Shown here piece after piece: positions 43,182 to 50,760 of a stretch of 64,000 nucleotides of DNA (positions are counted from its first letter, which is position 1; every line of letters starts with the position of its first letter). Under the pieces are notes generated by a model. It was not told where the DNA came from. It did not search any database and saw only the letters and a program-made list of their open reading frames with translations. Origin of the DNA: Rhodospirillales bacterium (GTDB taxonomy: Bacteria > Pseudomonadota > Alphaproteobacteria > ATCC43930 > CGMCC-115725); the NCBI GenBank assembly GCA_028288725.1, contig JAQGIC010000103.1, positions 1 to 64,000 of the forward strand, in the 5' to 3' direction. A program made the position numbers and the translations under genes.

Positions 43182-43808
43182 ATGCAGCGAATTCGCCACG
43201 GCGTTTTGGGCCTCGCGCTTGGGTTTATGGTGATCGGCGGGACGGCGCGCGCCGCGGAGGTGGCGGGCGATGTGCTGACGCTGCGCGGCAATTGTCTGCT
43301 GAGCTCGTCCGGACAATCGACGGCCCTTGCCGTTGGCACGCCGGTTCATGTCGGCGACGTCATCGATGTCCCGGCGGACGGGCGATTGAAGCTGCACATG
43401 GCCGACGGCTCGGTGATCTCGGCTGCATCGGGGACCCATCTCACGATCGAGCAATATGCCCCGGGCGCCAACGGGGCGCCCCGCGACGTGCGTCTCGGCC
43501 TGGCGGCGGGATTGCTGCGGGCGGTCGTGGCCGTCGCGGCCCAGCCCTCGACCTTCGAGGTCGAAACCGCCGTCGGGGTCGCCGCCGTTCGCTCCACGGA
43601 CTGGTTCGTCGGGTCCGACAAGGCGGGAACCCAGGTCGGGGTCCTGACCGGCATCGTGACGCTCTCGGACCGGGCCAAGCAGCACACGGTCAGCATTCCC
43701 GCTCGCTGGGGCGCCCGCATCCGGGGCGACGGGCTGGCACCGACCCCACCGCGTCTGTGGAAGGACGCCGAATTCGCCGACGTGATCGGGCGCACCGATC
43801 AGCCCTAG
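43182..43808 (+). CDS. exported FecR-domain protein
   Basis: A 208-residue protein: signal peptide ending ARA-AE, then a FecR domain (VGTPVHVGDVIDVPADGRL and LHMADGSVISAASGTHLTIE). In cytoplasmic-membrane FecR proteins this domain passes signals to sigma factors; freestanding exported copies often precede CHASE2-cyclase genes, as here, and may supply its periplasmic ligand or partner. Its stop TAG (43806-43808) is the start of repeat copy D, which separates it from the cyclase gene. Confidence 0.85.
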   Translation: MQRIRHGVLGLALGFMVIGGTARAAEVAGDVLTLRGNCLLSSSGQSTALAVGTPVHVGDVIDVPADGRLKLHMADGSVISAASGTHLTIEQYAPGANGAPRDVRLGLAAGLLRAVVAVAAQPSTFEVETAVGVAAVRSTDWFVGSDKAGTQVGVLTGIVTLSDRAKQHTVSIPARWGARIRGDGLAPTPPRLWKDAEFADVIGRTDQP

Positions 43809-43872
43809 AGAGCCTGATCCGATCAAACCGCAGCGGTTTGATCGGTGAATCAGTCGCTAAATATCTGGTTTA
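43806..43872. repeat. palindromic repeat, copy D (partial, inverted)
   Basis: About 67 bp matching, in reverse, the hairpin-2 half of copies B and C and ending just past TGGTTTA. The first triplet is the stop of the FecR gene. It falls between two co-directional genes and contains a GTG (43845) that opens in frame with the cyclase but is not its likely start. Confidence 0.8.
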
Positions 43873-43898
43873 AAACATTCCGGGGGAGACGCTATCCC

Positions 43899-46133
43899 GT
43901 GAGACGGCTGCCGCCCCCCTTGCGGGATGCCTTCGTCGCTCTGTGCGTGGCGGGCTGCATCCTCGTCGCGATGCGGCTGGCCGCCCAGACCGACGTCGCG
44001 CGGATGCTGGAGACGACGTTGCTCGATACGCGCTTCCGCGTGCGCGGTCCTGTGGTGCCGGGGCCGGAGACGGCGATCCTTCTCGCCGACGATGCCAGCC
44101 TCGCGGCGCTCGGCCGCTGGCCGCTGTCGCGTCACGTACTAGCCAATGCCGTGCGCGCACTCGATGCGGCCGGTGCGCGGATCATCGCCTTCGACATGCT
44201 GTTCCCGGAGACCGATACCACGCCGCCCCCGGGGTGGCGGGCGGCGCTCGGGCAGTGGGCCTCGGCCGAGGGGACCGTCAGGGACGCGGCCGCGACGGCG
44301 TTGGCGGGGCTCGCCGTCGACGATCCGGACGGCGATCTGGCCTCGGCCATGCACGACTTCGGGCATGTCCTGCTGCCCGTGGCGCTCTCGCCGATCGGGC
44401 CTGAGGGCGACGAGCCGGACAGCCTGGCCGCGTCGGCATTCCAGAGTTTCGAGCGCAGCACGGCAAAGCCGTCCTTTCCGCTTCAACCGCGCAACGCGAT
44501 GTTGCCGGTGGCGCCGCTTGCCGCCGCGGCCACCGCGCTCGGCCATGTCACCGTCACCTATGACGTGGACGGTCGCCTGCGCTATGCGTTCCTGTCCCTG
44601 CCCTATCAGGGCGATTTCCTGCCGTCGCTGTCGCTGCGCGCGGCCGCTCTCTGGCTGGAGCCCGACTGGTCCAAGACCGCGCTGGCCCCGGGCGAGGCGG
44701 TACGGATCGGCCCGGAAATCGTGCCGACCGATGCGGCCGGGCGGATGGTCGTCAACTTCCGCGGGCCGCGCGGCACCTTCCCGACGTATTCCCTGATCGA
44801 TCTGCTGAACGGGCGTGTTCCAGCCGACGCGCTGCGCGGCCGGATCGTGCTGATGGGCGCATCCTTTACCGGCAACGAGGATACCAATCCCTCGCCCTTC
44901 GGCCGCAAATTGCTGCCGGGCATCGAGTTCCACGCGAACGTCATCGATTCGATCCTGCATCGCGATTTCATTCGCCAGCTCGACCCGGGCGCCGTCGGAC
45001 TCTTGCTGGCGGCGACGCTCCTGGCCGTCGGGGTCGCGGCGGCCGCGGCATCGCTGCTGCCGACCTGGTTCGGCGGCATCGTGGCGCTGCTGCCGGCGGC
45101 GGGCTTTGCCGTCCTGGCCCAGATCGCCTTCAATCGCGGGTATTGGATCCCGGCGACGGGTGCGCTGGCAGCGCTCGCCGGCGGCGGCCTGAGCGTGATC
45201 CTGTTCCGCTATCTGATGGTCGATCGCGAAGGGCGCCGGGTGAAATCCGCCTTCCGCCGCTATCTTGCGCCCGCCCTGGTCAATCGCATCGCGGCCAATC
45301 CCGAGCGGCTGCGGCTCGGCGGCGAGAAGCGCACGCTGACCTTGATGTTCTGCGACATCCGGGGATTTTCCGGCGTTTCCGAGGGCTTTCGCGAGGATCC
45401 GCAGGGCCTGACCCGCCTGATCAACCGCTTTCTCACTCCCATGACGGACATTATCCTGGCCCGGCAAGGCACCATCGACAAATATATGGGCGACTGCATC
45501 ATGGCGTTCTGGAACGCTCCGCTGGACGATGCGGGCCACGCCGCCCATGCCTGCGACAGCGCGCTGGCGATGTTCACGGCGCTGGACCGGCTGAACGACG
45601 CGCTCGACCGCGAGGGGACCGCCCCGCTGAAGATCGGCATCGGTCTCAATACCGGGGCCTGCGTGGTCGGTAATATGGGCTCGGAGCAACGTTTCGACTA
45701 TTCTGTGCTGGGCGATGCCGTCAACCTCGCTTCGCGCCTGGAGGGGCAGTCCAAGACCTATGGGGTCGGCGTCGTCGTGGGCGAGGATACGAGAGCATCC
45801 GCCGCCGACCATGCCATGCTCGAAATCGACCGCATCATCGTCAAGGGCAAGGCCGAGGCCGTGTCGATCTTCGCGCTGCTGGGCGCACCCGACCTCGCGC
45901 GGTCCGAGATCTTCCAAGCCCTCGAAGGCCCCCATGCCGCGATGCTCGCCAGCTATCGCCGACGCGACTGGGACGGCGCGATGGTGGCCCTGGCGCAATG
46001 CCGGGACCTGATGACCAGGCTGCCGACCGGGCTCGGTGGCCTGTACGACCTCTATGCGGCACGTGTCGAGGCGTTTCGCCAAAACCCACCGCCGCCGGAT
46101 TGGGACGGCGTCTACATCGCGCTCTCGAAATAA
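43899..46133 (+). CDS. CHASE2-adenylate cyclase
   Basis: A 744-residue membrane cyclase: first span at about 10-28, a periplasmic CHASE2 domain to about 350 (ILLADDASLAALGRWPLSR; FDMLFPETD), three spans (about 355-430) and a class III cyclase domain from about 475. All catalytic positions are visible: metal Asp in MFCDIRGFS and YMGDCIMAF, adenine-selecting Lys in TIDKYMGD and Asp in SVLGDAVN, and transition-state Asn/Arg in AVNLASRLEG. It should make cAMP in response to a periplasmic cue. GTG 43899 with GGGGGA eight to ten bases upstream is chosen over GTG 43845, which lies inside the repeat. Confidence 0.92.
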   Translation: MRRLPPPLRDAFVALCVAGCILVAMRLAAQTDVARMLETTLLDTRFRVRGPVVPGPETAILLADDASLAALGRWPLSRHVLANAVRALDAAGARIIAFDMLFPETDTTPPPGWRAALGQWASAEGTVRDAAATALAGLAVDDPDGDLASAMHDFGHVLLPVALSPIGPEGDEPDSLAASAFQSFERSTAKPSFPLQPRNAMLPVAPLAAAATALGHVTVTYDVDGRLRYAFLSLPYQGDFLPSLSLRAAALWLEPDWSKTALAPGEAVRIGPEIVPTDAAGRMVVNFRGPRGTFPTYSLIDLLNGRVPADALRGRIVLMGASFTGNEDTNPSPFGRKLLPGIEFHANVIDSILHRDFIRQLDPGAVGLLLAATLLAVGVAAAAASLLPTWFGGIVALLPAAGFAVLAQIAFNRGYWIPATGALAALAGGGLSVILFRYLMVDREGRRVKSAFRRYLAPALVNRIAANPERLRLGGEKRTLTLMFCDIRGFSGVSEGFREDPQGLTRLINRFLTPMTDIILARQGTIDKYMGDCIMAFWNAPLDDAGHAAHACDSALAMFTALDRLNDALDREGTAPLKIGIGLNTGACVVGNMGSEQRFDYSVLGDAVNLASRLEGQSKTYGVGVVVGEDTRASAADHAMLEIDRIIVKGKAEAVSIFALLGAPDLARSEIFQALEGPHAAMLASYRRRDWDGAMVALAQCRDLMTRLPTGLGGLYDLYAARVEAFRQNPPPPDWDGVYIALSK

Positions 46134-46149
46134 CTGGGGGAAGATCGCC

Positions 46150-47022
46150 ATGCGCAGCGGATGGTTTATCGTCACGGGTGCGGCATTGCTGGGCTTGGCG
46201 ATGCCGCCGTTTGCCCTGGCCTATACCTCGGCGGGCGATCGGATCTTTCCGGCGACCCTTCTGCTGCCGCAGATCGCGCCCACGGACGAGGCGTATCTGA
46301 CCGGCACGACACAGCCGGTCGCCGGCGGACGGAACTCCGGCCTGACGGCCAACTACGCCAAGACCATCACCCCCCAACTCGCCATCGACCTCGCCGGCGG
46401 CTACAACTGGGCCAGTCCCACCACCGGGCCGGAACAAAGCGGGTGGCAGAACACGGCGGTGTCGGCCACCTGGGAGATCTGGGACAGCCCGGGCGACGAG
46501 TTTCTGGTCTCGACCAGTCTGGAGCGCGAGTTCGGCGCGACCGGAACCGTGCACGCCGGCGCCAATTCCAGAGGGGCCACGACGGGCTTTCTGTTCTTCG
46601 GCAAGGGCTTCGGCACCGCCGCCTCCGACATCGTCAAGCCATTCGCCATCGCCGGCGCGCTCGGCTATCAGCTGGGCGATACCTCCGGCCGTCCTGATGT
46701 TCTGCAGGCCGGCGTGGTGCTCGAATATTCCCTGCCCTATTTCGCCGCGGCGGTCAGCGATCGGGCGCTGCCGGACTGGGTGGCCAAGCTTACCCCGATG
46801 CTGGAAGTCTGGACGACGACACCGGTACAGCACCGCACCGGGGCCGCGACCACCGTGCTGTTCGGGCCGGGCTTGGGCTATGCGTCCGAAGGCTGGGAGA
46901 TCGGCGTCGAGGCGCTATTGCCCGCGACCCGCGGCACGGGACAAGGCGCCGGTGCGACGCTGCAGCTGCATCTGGCGCTCGACTATCTGACGCCGGGGCT
47001 GCTGGGCCGCCCGATTTTCTGA
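46150..47022 (+). CDS. predicted outer-membrane beta-barrel protein
   Basis: A 290-residue exported protein: signal peptide ending ALA-YT, then many alternating beta strands with aromatic girdles and Gly-rich turns, ending in the aromatic Phe (GLLGRPIF) typical of outer-membrane barrels. I cannot assign a transport or enzyme role. GGGGGAAG precedes the ATG and the gene lies 16 bp after the cyclase, so FecR, cyclase and barrel form one cell-envelope signalling unit. Confidence 0.6.
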   Translation: MRSGWFIVTGAALLGLAMPPFALAYTSAGDRIFPATLLLPQIAPTDEAYLTGTTQPVAGGRNSGLTANYAKTITPQLAIDLAGGYNWASPTTGPEQSGWQNTAVSATWEIWDSPGDEFLVSTSLEREFGATGTVHAGANSRGATTGFLFFGKGFGTAASDIVKPFAIAGALGYQLGDTSGRPDVLQAGVVLEYSLPYFAAAVSDRALPDWVAKLTPMLEVWTTTPVQHRTGAATTVLFGPGLGYASEGWEIGVEALLPATRGTGQGAGATLQLHLALDYLTPGLLGRPIF

Positions 47023-47034
47023 GTCCGACATGGA

Positions 47035-47066
47035 AAACGGGCGTCCGGTTGCCCGGACGCCCGTTT
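47035..47066. terminator. strong bidirectional terminator
   Basis: Perfect 14-bp stem (47035-47048 with 47053-47066), TTGC loop, A-rich on one side and T residues on the other. It lies between the convergent barrel and ferredoxin reductase genes. Confidence 0.9.
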
Positions 47067-47091
47067 CAACGGATGGATCCGTCGTCGGCGA

Positions 47092-47865
47092 TTACTGCTC
47101 GACGAACGCCTTCTCGATGACGAAATGGCCCGGCGTCGAGCTGGAACCCTCGACGAAACCCTTGTCCTCGAGGATCTTCTGCGTGTCCTTGAGCATGCCC
47201 GGGCTGCCGCACAGCATGATCCGGTCGTGCAGGACGTCGAACGACGGCAGGCCCAGGTCGCTGAACAGCTTGCCGGATTGGATGAGATCGGTGATGCGGC
47301 CGGTGTTGCGGAACTGGTCGCGCGTCACGGTCGGATAATAGACCAGCTTGTCCCGCACCATGTCGCCGAAGAATTCGTTGTTCGGCAGCTCGTCGGTGAT
47401 CAGGTCCTGATAGGCCAGCTCCGCCACATAGCGGCAGCCATGGACCAGCACGACCCGCTCGTAGCGCTCGTAGACGTCCGGGTCCTTGATCACGCCCAGG
47501 AACGGCGCGAGGCCGGTGCCGGTCGACAGCAGATACAGCGTCTTGCCCGGCAGCAGATTGTCGAGCAGCAGCGTGCCGACCGGCTTGCGGCCGACCAGGA
47601 TCTCGTCGCCGACCTTCAGATGCTGCAGGCGCGAGGTCAGCGGGCCGTTGGCGACCTTGATGCTGAAGAACTCGAGGTTTTCCTCGTGGTTGGCACTGAC
47701 GAGGCTATAGGCGCGCAGCAGCGGGCGACCGTCGATTTCGAGGCCCATCATGGTGAACTGACCATTCTGGAACCGGAAGGACGGGTCCCGGGTCGCCTTG
47801 AAGCTGAACAAGGTGTCGGTCCAGTGACGCACTTCGAGGACGCGCTGCTTCTGCAGATTGCTCAT
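47092..47865 (-). CDS. fpr: ferredoxin/flavodoxin-NADP(+) reductase
   Basis: A 257-residue FAD enzyme of the bacterial Fpr type: RAYSLVSA (FAD-binding RxYS motif), LSTGTGLAPFLG (NADP pyrophosphate site), VHGCRYVAEL and IMLCGSPGML. It moves electrons between NADPH and ferredoxin or flavodoxin, supporting redox balance and Fe-S repair. Length is normal for the family. ATG 47865 is used because it aligns with usual Fpr N-termini, although its ribosome site is weak. A LysR gene is upstream on the same strand, recalling the FinR-fpr pairing of pseudomonads, though that pair is divergent. Confidence 0.92.
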   Translation of the reverse strand: MSNLQKQRVLEVRHWTDTLFSFKATRDPSFRFQNGQFTMMGLEIDGRPLLRAYSLVSANHEENLEFFSIKVANGPLTSRLQHLKVGDEILVGRKPVGTLLLDNLLPGKTLYLLSTGTGLAPFLGVIKDPDVYERYERVVLVHGCRYVAELAYQDLITDELPNNEFFGDMVRDKLVYYPTVTRDQFRNTGRITDLIQSGKLFSDLGLPSFDVLHDRIMLCGSPGMLKDTQKILEDKGFVEGSSSTPGHFVIEKAFVEQ

Positions 47866-48006
47866 ATCGTGGCCGAACTCGCGATAAAGGGTCGTCAGAC
47901 TGCCGTACGAGGGCAAATGGTCAATTACATTGCAGCGCAGCATAAGGCAAGTCTTGGCAGACCCGCATTTTTGCAGGTCTGGTTTGTTTGCATACAAACG
48001 ATAGCT

Positions 48007-48918
48007 CTATCGGTCCCAGACCGCCGGGCGGCCGAAGCCGGCTTCGATATGGTCGAGAAACACCCGGACCTTGGGCGACAGGATCTTCTTCGGCGGATAG
48101 ACGCCCCAGATCGCCCGATCGCCTGGCGCCAGGCCGGCGGTCCAGCCGGGCAGCAGGGGGACCAGTCGCCCGCTTCGCAGCACTTCGCCCACCAGCCACG
48201 TCGGCAGCAGGGCCACCCCGAGCCCGGCCAGCGCCACATCGAGCAGCGCCTCGCTGTCGTTCGCCTTGAACGTCCCTTTGATCGCGACCTCGACCCGCTC
48301 GGCACCCCGTTCGAAGAACCAACGGTCCGCGGGCTGCAGCGCGAAACCCAGACAATTCTCACCGGCGATATCCGGCGGATGGGCTGGCGCCGCACGGCCG
48401 GCCAGATAGGCCGGGCTGGCGCACAGCACCCGGCGATGGGGCGCCAGCTTCTTCGCGACCAGGGCCGAATCCGGCAGCGCGCCAATCCGGATCGCCACGT
48501 CGGCACCCGCCTCGATCAGATTGACCGTCGCATCGGTCAGGGTCGCCTCGATCCGGATGTCGGGATAGGCCTTTAGGAAGCCGGGCAGCAGCGGCACGAC
48601 ATGGCGGCGGCCGAACGCACCCGGCAGGTTGAGCTTCAGCAAGCCCTGCGGCCGGCCGTTCAGCGCAGCGGTCTGCTGGCGCGCATCCTCGACCTCGACC
48701 AGGATGCGGACCGCGCGCTCATAGAAATCGCCGCCGGCCTCGGTCGGGTTCAGCCGCCGGGTCGAGCGGTTGAACAAGGCCACGCCCAGATCGGCCTCCA
48801 GCGCCGCCACGGCGCGCGAGACGGACGAGACCTTGGCGCCGCAATCGGCCGCCGCTTTGGAGAAGCTACCGAGTTCATGGGCCCGCACGAACAAGCGTAT
48901 CGCCGCCAGATAATCCAT
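48007..48918 (-). CDS. LysR-family transcriptional regulator
   Basis: A 303-residue regulator with the N-terminal winged helix-turn-helix (FVRAHELGSFSKAAADCGAK; SVSRAVAALEADLGVALFNR) and a LysR substrate domain of the CrgA-like branch. GGGGGCAGGG precedes ATG 48918. It is 112 bp from the divergent lrgA start, so lrgAB is its most likely target; fpr downstream, 141 bp away, may be co-transcribed. Confidence 0.88.
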   Translation of the reverse strand: MDYLAAIRLFVRAHELGSFSKAAADCGAKVSSVSRAVAALEADLGVALFNRSTRRLNPTEAGGDFYERAVRILVEVEDARQQTAALNGRPQGLLKLNLPGAFGRRHVVPLLPGFLKAYPDIRIEATLTDATVNLIEAGADVAIRIGALPDSALVAKKLAPHRRVLCASPAYLAGRAAPAHPPDIAGENCLGFALQPADRWFFERGAERVEVAIKGTFKANDSEALLDVALAGLGVALLPTWLVGEVLRSGRLVPLLPGWTAGLAPGDRAIWGVYPPKKILSPKVRVFLDHIEAGFGRPAVWDR

Positions 48919-49029
48919 CGACCCTGCCCCCTTTCGCAAAAATCAATTGCCGAATAGGGCCATTCCGGCGCGACGACCCGGGATCTATATCCATTATTGT
49001 TGCCTATTTCGCAAATGTTGGCCGGAGCC

Positions 49030-49416
49030 ATGCTGAAAGCCTTGTCGATTCTGATTGCGGCGCAGCTGATCGGTACCGGGCTGCAGATATCCTGTCACCT
49101 GCCGCTGCCCGGGCCGGTGATCGGCCTATTCCTGCTGGCGCTGCTGCTGGCGACCCGGCCCGTCTGGCAGACGCCGGGCCTGGACCGGGTCGCGGGCGGT
49201 CTGCTGCGGCATATGGGCCTGCTGTTCGTGCCGGCCGGCGTCGGCCTGATCGATCATCTGGACCTGGTCCGTGCCCAGACCCTGCCGCTCGTCGTCGGCC
49301 TGGTCGGCTCCACCCTGCTGACGCTGGTCGCGACCGCGCTGATCATGGAATGGCACGGCAAAATCTCCATCCGCATGCCGGAAGGGCTCCATGTCCGCCG
49401 CCGCGCTGCCCGCTGA
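49030..49416 (+). CDS. lrgA: CidA/LrgA-family holin-like protein
   Basis: A 128-residue protein with four predicted membrane spans and the family motif LPLPGPVIGLFLL plus LLFVPAGVGLIDHLDL. CidA/LrgA proteins work with LrgB in control of autolysis or, in other bacteria, export of small organic acids. ATG 49030 has GGAG upstream. The 3' end overlaps lrgB by 26 bp. Confidence 0.88.
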   Translation: MLKALSILIAAQLIGTGLQISCHLPLPGPVIGLFLLALLLATRPVWQTPGLDRVAGGLLRHMGLLFVPAGVGLIDHLDLVRAQTLPLVVGLVGSTLLTLVATALIMEWHGKISIRMPEGLHVRRRAAR

Positions 49417-50119
49417 ACTCTGGCACGGGCTCGCCGCCAGCCCGCTGTTCTGGCCCGGCGCGACGCTGGCCGCCTATGGCGCCGGCACCGCCGTGCAGGC
49501 GCGGCTGGGCGGCTTGGCCCTGGCCAATCCCGTGCTGATCGCGATCCTGCTGTTGGGCGCCCTGCTGAAGGCGACCGGCACGCCTTATGCGGACTATTTC
49601 GCGGGCGCGATGCCGATCCATCTGCTGCTGGGTCCCGCGACGGTGGCGCTGGCAGTGCCGTTGGTCGCGGCCTTGCCGCTGCTGCGCCGCAGCCTATCCG
49701 GCATCCTGCTCGCGATGATGGCGGGCGCCATCCTGTCCGCTGCCAGCGGCCTCCTGCTGGTCAAGGCGTTCGGCGGCTCGACCGGGCTTGCCCTGTCGAT
49801 GGCACCCAAGGCCGTGACCACGCCGATCGCCATGGCATTGTCCGAGACCCTGGGCGGCCTGCCCCCCGTCACCGCCTCGCTGGCGATCGCCGGCGGCATC
49901 CTGGTCGCGATCGCGTCGAAGCCGATCCTGACGCTGTGTCGGGTGCGGGACTGGCGCGCCCATGGCCTCGCCGCCGGCACTGCCGGCAGCGGCGTCGGAG
50001 CCGCCCATGCCGTCCGCCTGCACCAGACGGCCGGCGCCTTCGCCGGCCTGGCCGTCGGGCTCAACGGGCTGGCAACGTCCCTGCTGGTCGGTCCAATCGC
50101 CCGGCTCTGCGGCTTCTAG
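49391..50119 (+). CDS. lrgB: LrgB/CidB-family membrane protein
   Basis: A 242-residue membrane protein with seven or eight spans and the strong LrgB signatures MAPKAVTTPIAMAL and TAGSGVGAAHAVR. It is the usual partner of LrgA. GGAAGGG precedes its ATG within lrgA. Its TAG stop (50117-50119) is the first triplet of palindromic repeat copy F. Confidence 0.92.
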   Translation: MSAAALPAELWHGLAASPLFWPGATLAAYGAGTAVQARLGGLALANPVLIAILLLGALLKATGTPYADYFAGAMPIHLLLGPATVALAVPLVAALPLLRRSLSGILLAMMAGAILSAASGLLLVKAFGGSTGLALSMAPKAVTTPIAMALSETLGGLPPVTASLAIAGGILVAIASKPILTLCRVRDWRAHGLAAGTAGSGVGAAHAVRLHQTAGAFAGLAVGLNGLATSLLVGPIARLCGF

Positions 50120-50180
50120 AGCACGATGATATGAGGCCCAATCGGCCTCATACCTGAATCGCCCTCTAAATCAGTCTCTA
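50117..50180. repeat. palindromic repeat, copy F (short form, 64 bp)
   Basis: Hairpin-1 half followed by a small inverted piece of the second half. CTAG stands at both borders. Left TAG is the stop of lrgB; right CTA is, on the minus strand, the stop of pqiC. It fills the whole gap between these convergent genes. Confidence 0.8.
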
Positions 50181-50750
50181 GCGCAGCTGCGGAACCATCC
50201 GGTCGGCGAGGAGGCCGAGCGCCGTGCTCATGGCCGTGACGGTGCCGTCGATATCGGCGTCGGCCGGCACCTCGATCCGCTCCTCATGCCGGGCCAGCAC
50301 CTGGTCCGGGCCGTCGCCCAGCAGGGTCCAGCGGGCGACGAGCGTCACCGGGCCCGGCGTGGCGCCCTCGAACCGCTCGAGCACCACATCGATCCGGTGC
50401 AGCAGGCGGGGCGGCGCCGGATCGTCCTGGCGCACCGTGGCGCCCGCGGCCAGGCGCAGCGCCAGGTCGGACGCGAGCGCGCCGCGCGCCAGCTCGTCGA
50501 GCGGGCCGGCCCAGCGATCGTCATCGGCCAGGTCGAGCCGGCCCGGCCCGGCCCGCCGTACGATCTGCGGCCGGTCGAGTTCGGGCGGCACGACCACGCT
50601 GTCGACGCGCACCGGCGCCGGCAGCAGGCGTTGCGCCACGGGGCTCGCGGGGGCGACCGGGTCGAGCGTATGGAAGCGGGTCGGCGCGCTGGCACAAGCG
50701 GCGAGCAGCGCCGACAGGCCGATGGCGACGAGTATGCGGCGGGCGTGCAT
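50178..50750 (-). CDS. pqiC: PqiC-like ABC-type transport auxiliary lipoprotein
   Basis: A 190-residue lipoprotein (lipobox LLAAC) of the PqiC/DUF330 family: FHTLDPVAP near the start and VDSVVVPPELDRPQIVRR, the core signature. PqiC sits in the outer membrane and caps the PqiB tube that carries lipids between membranes. AGGAGAGGG precedes the ATG, 10 bp after pqiB. Confidence 0.85.
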   Translation of the reverse strand: MHARRILVAIGLSALLAACASAPTRFHTLDPVAPASPVAQRLLPAPVRVDSVVVPPELDRPQIVRRAGPGRLDLADDDRWAGPLDELARGALASDLALRLAAGATVRQDDPAPPRLLHRIDVVLERFEGATPGPVTLVARWTLLGDGPDQVLARHEERIEVPADADIDGTVTAMSTALGLLADRMVPQLR

Positions 50751-50760
50751 CTTCCCTCTC

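Noticed and set aside
43845-43898. GTG 43845 as start of the CHASE2 cyclase
   Set aside because: It lies in a repeat element and lacks a ribosome site; GTG 43899 has one.
49030-50119. Holin genes as a prophage remnant
   Set aside because: lrgA and lrgB are common chromosomal genes; no phage structural, integrase or att features are present.
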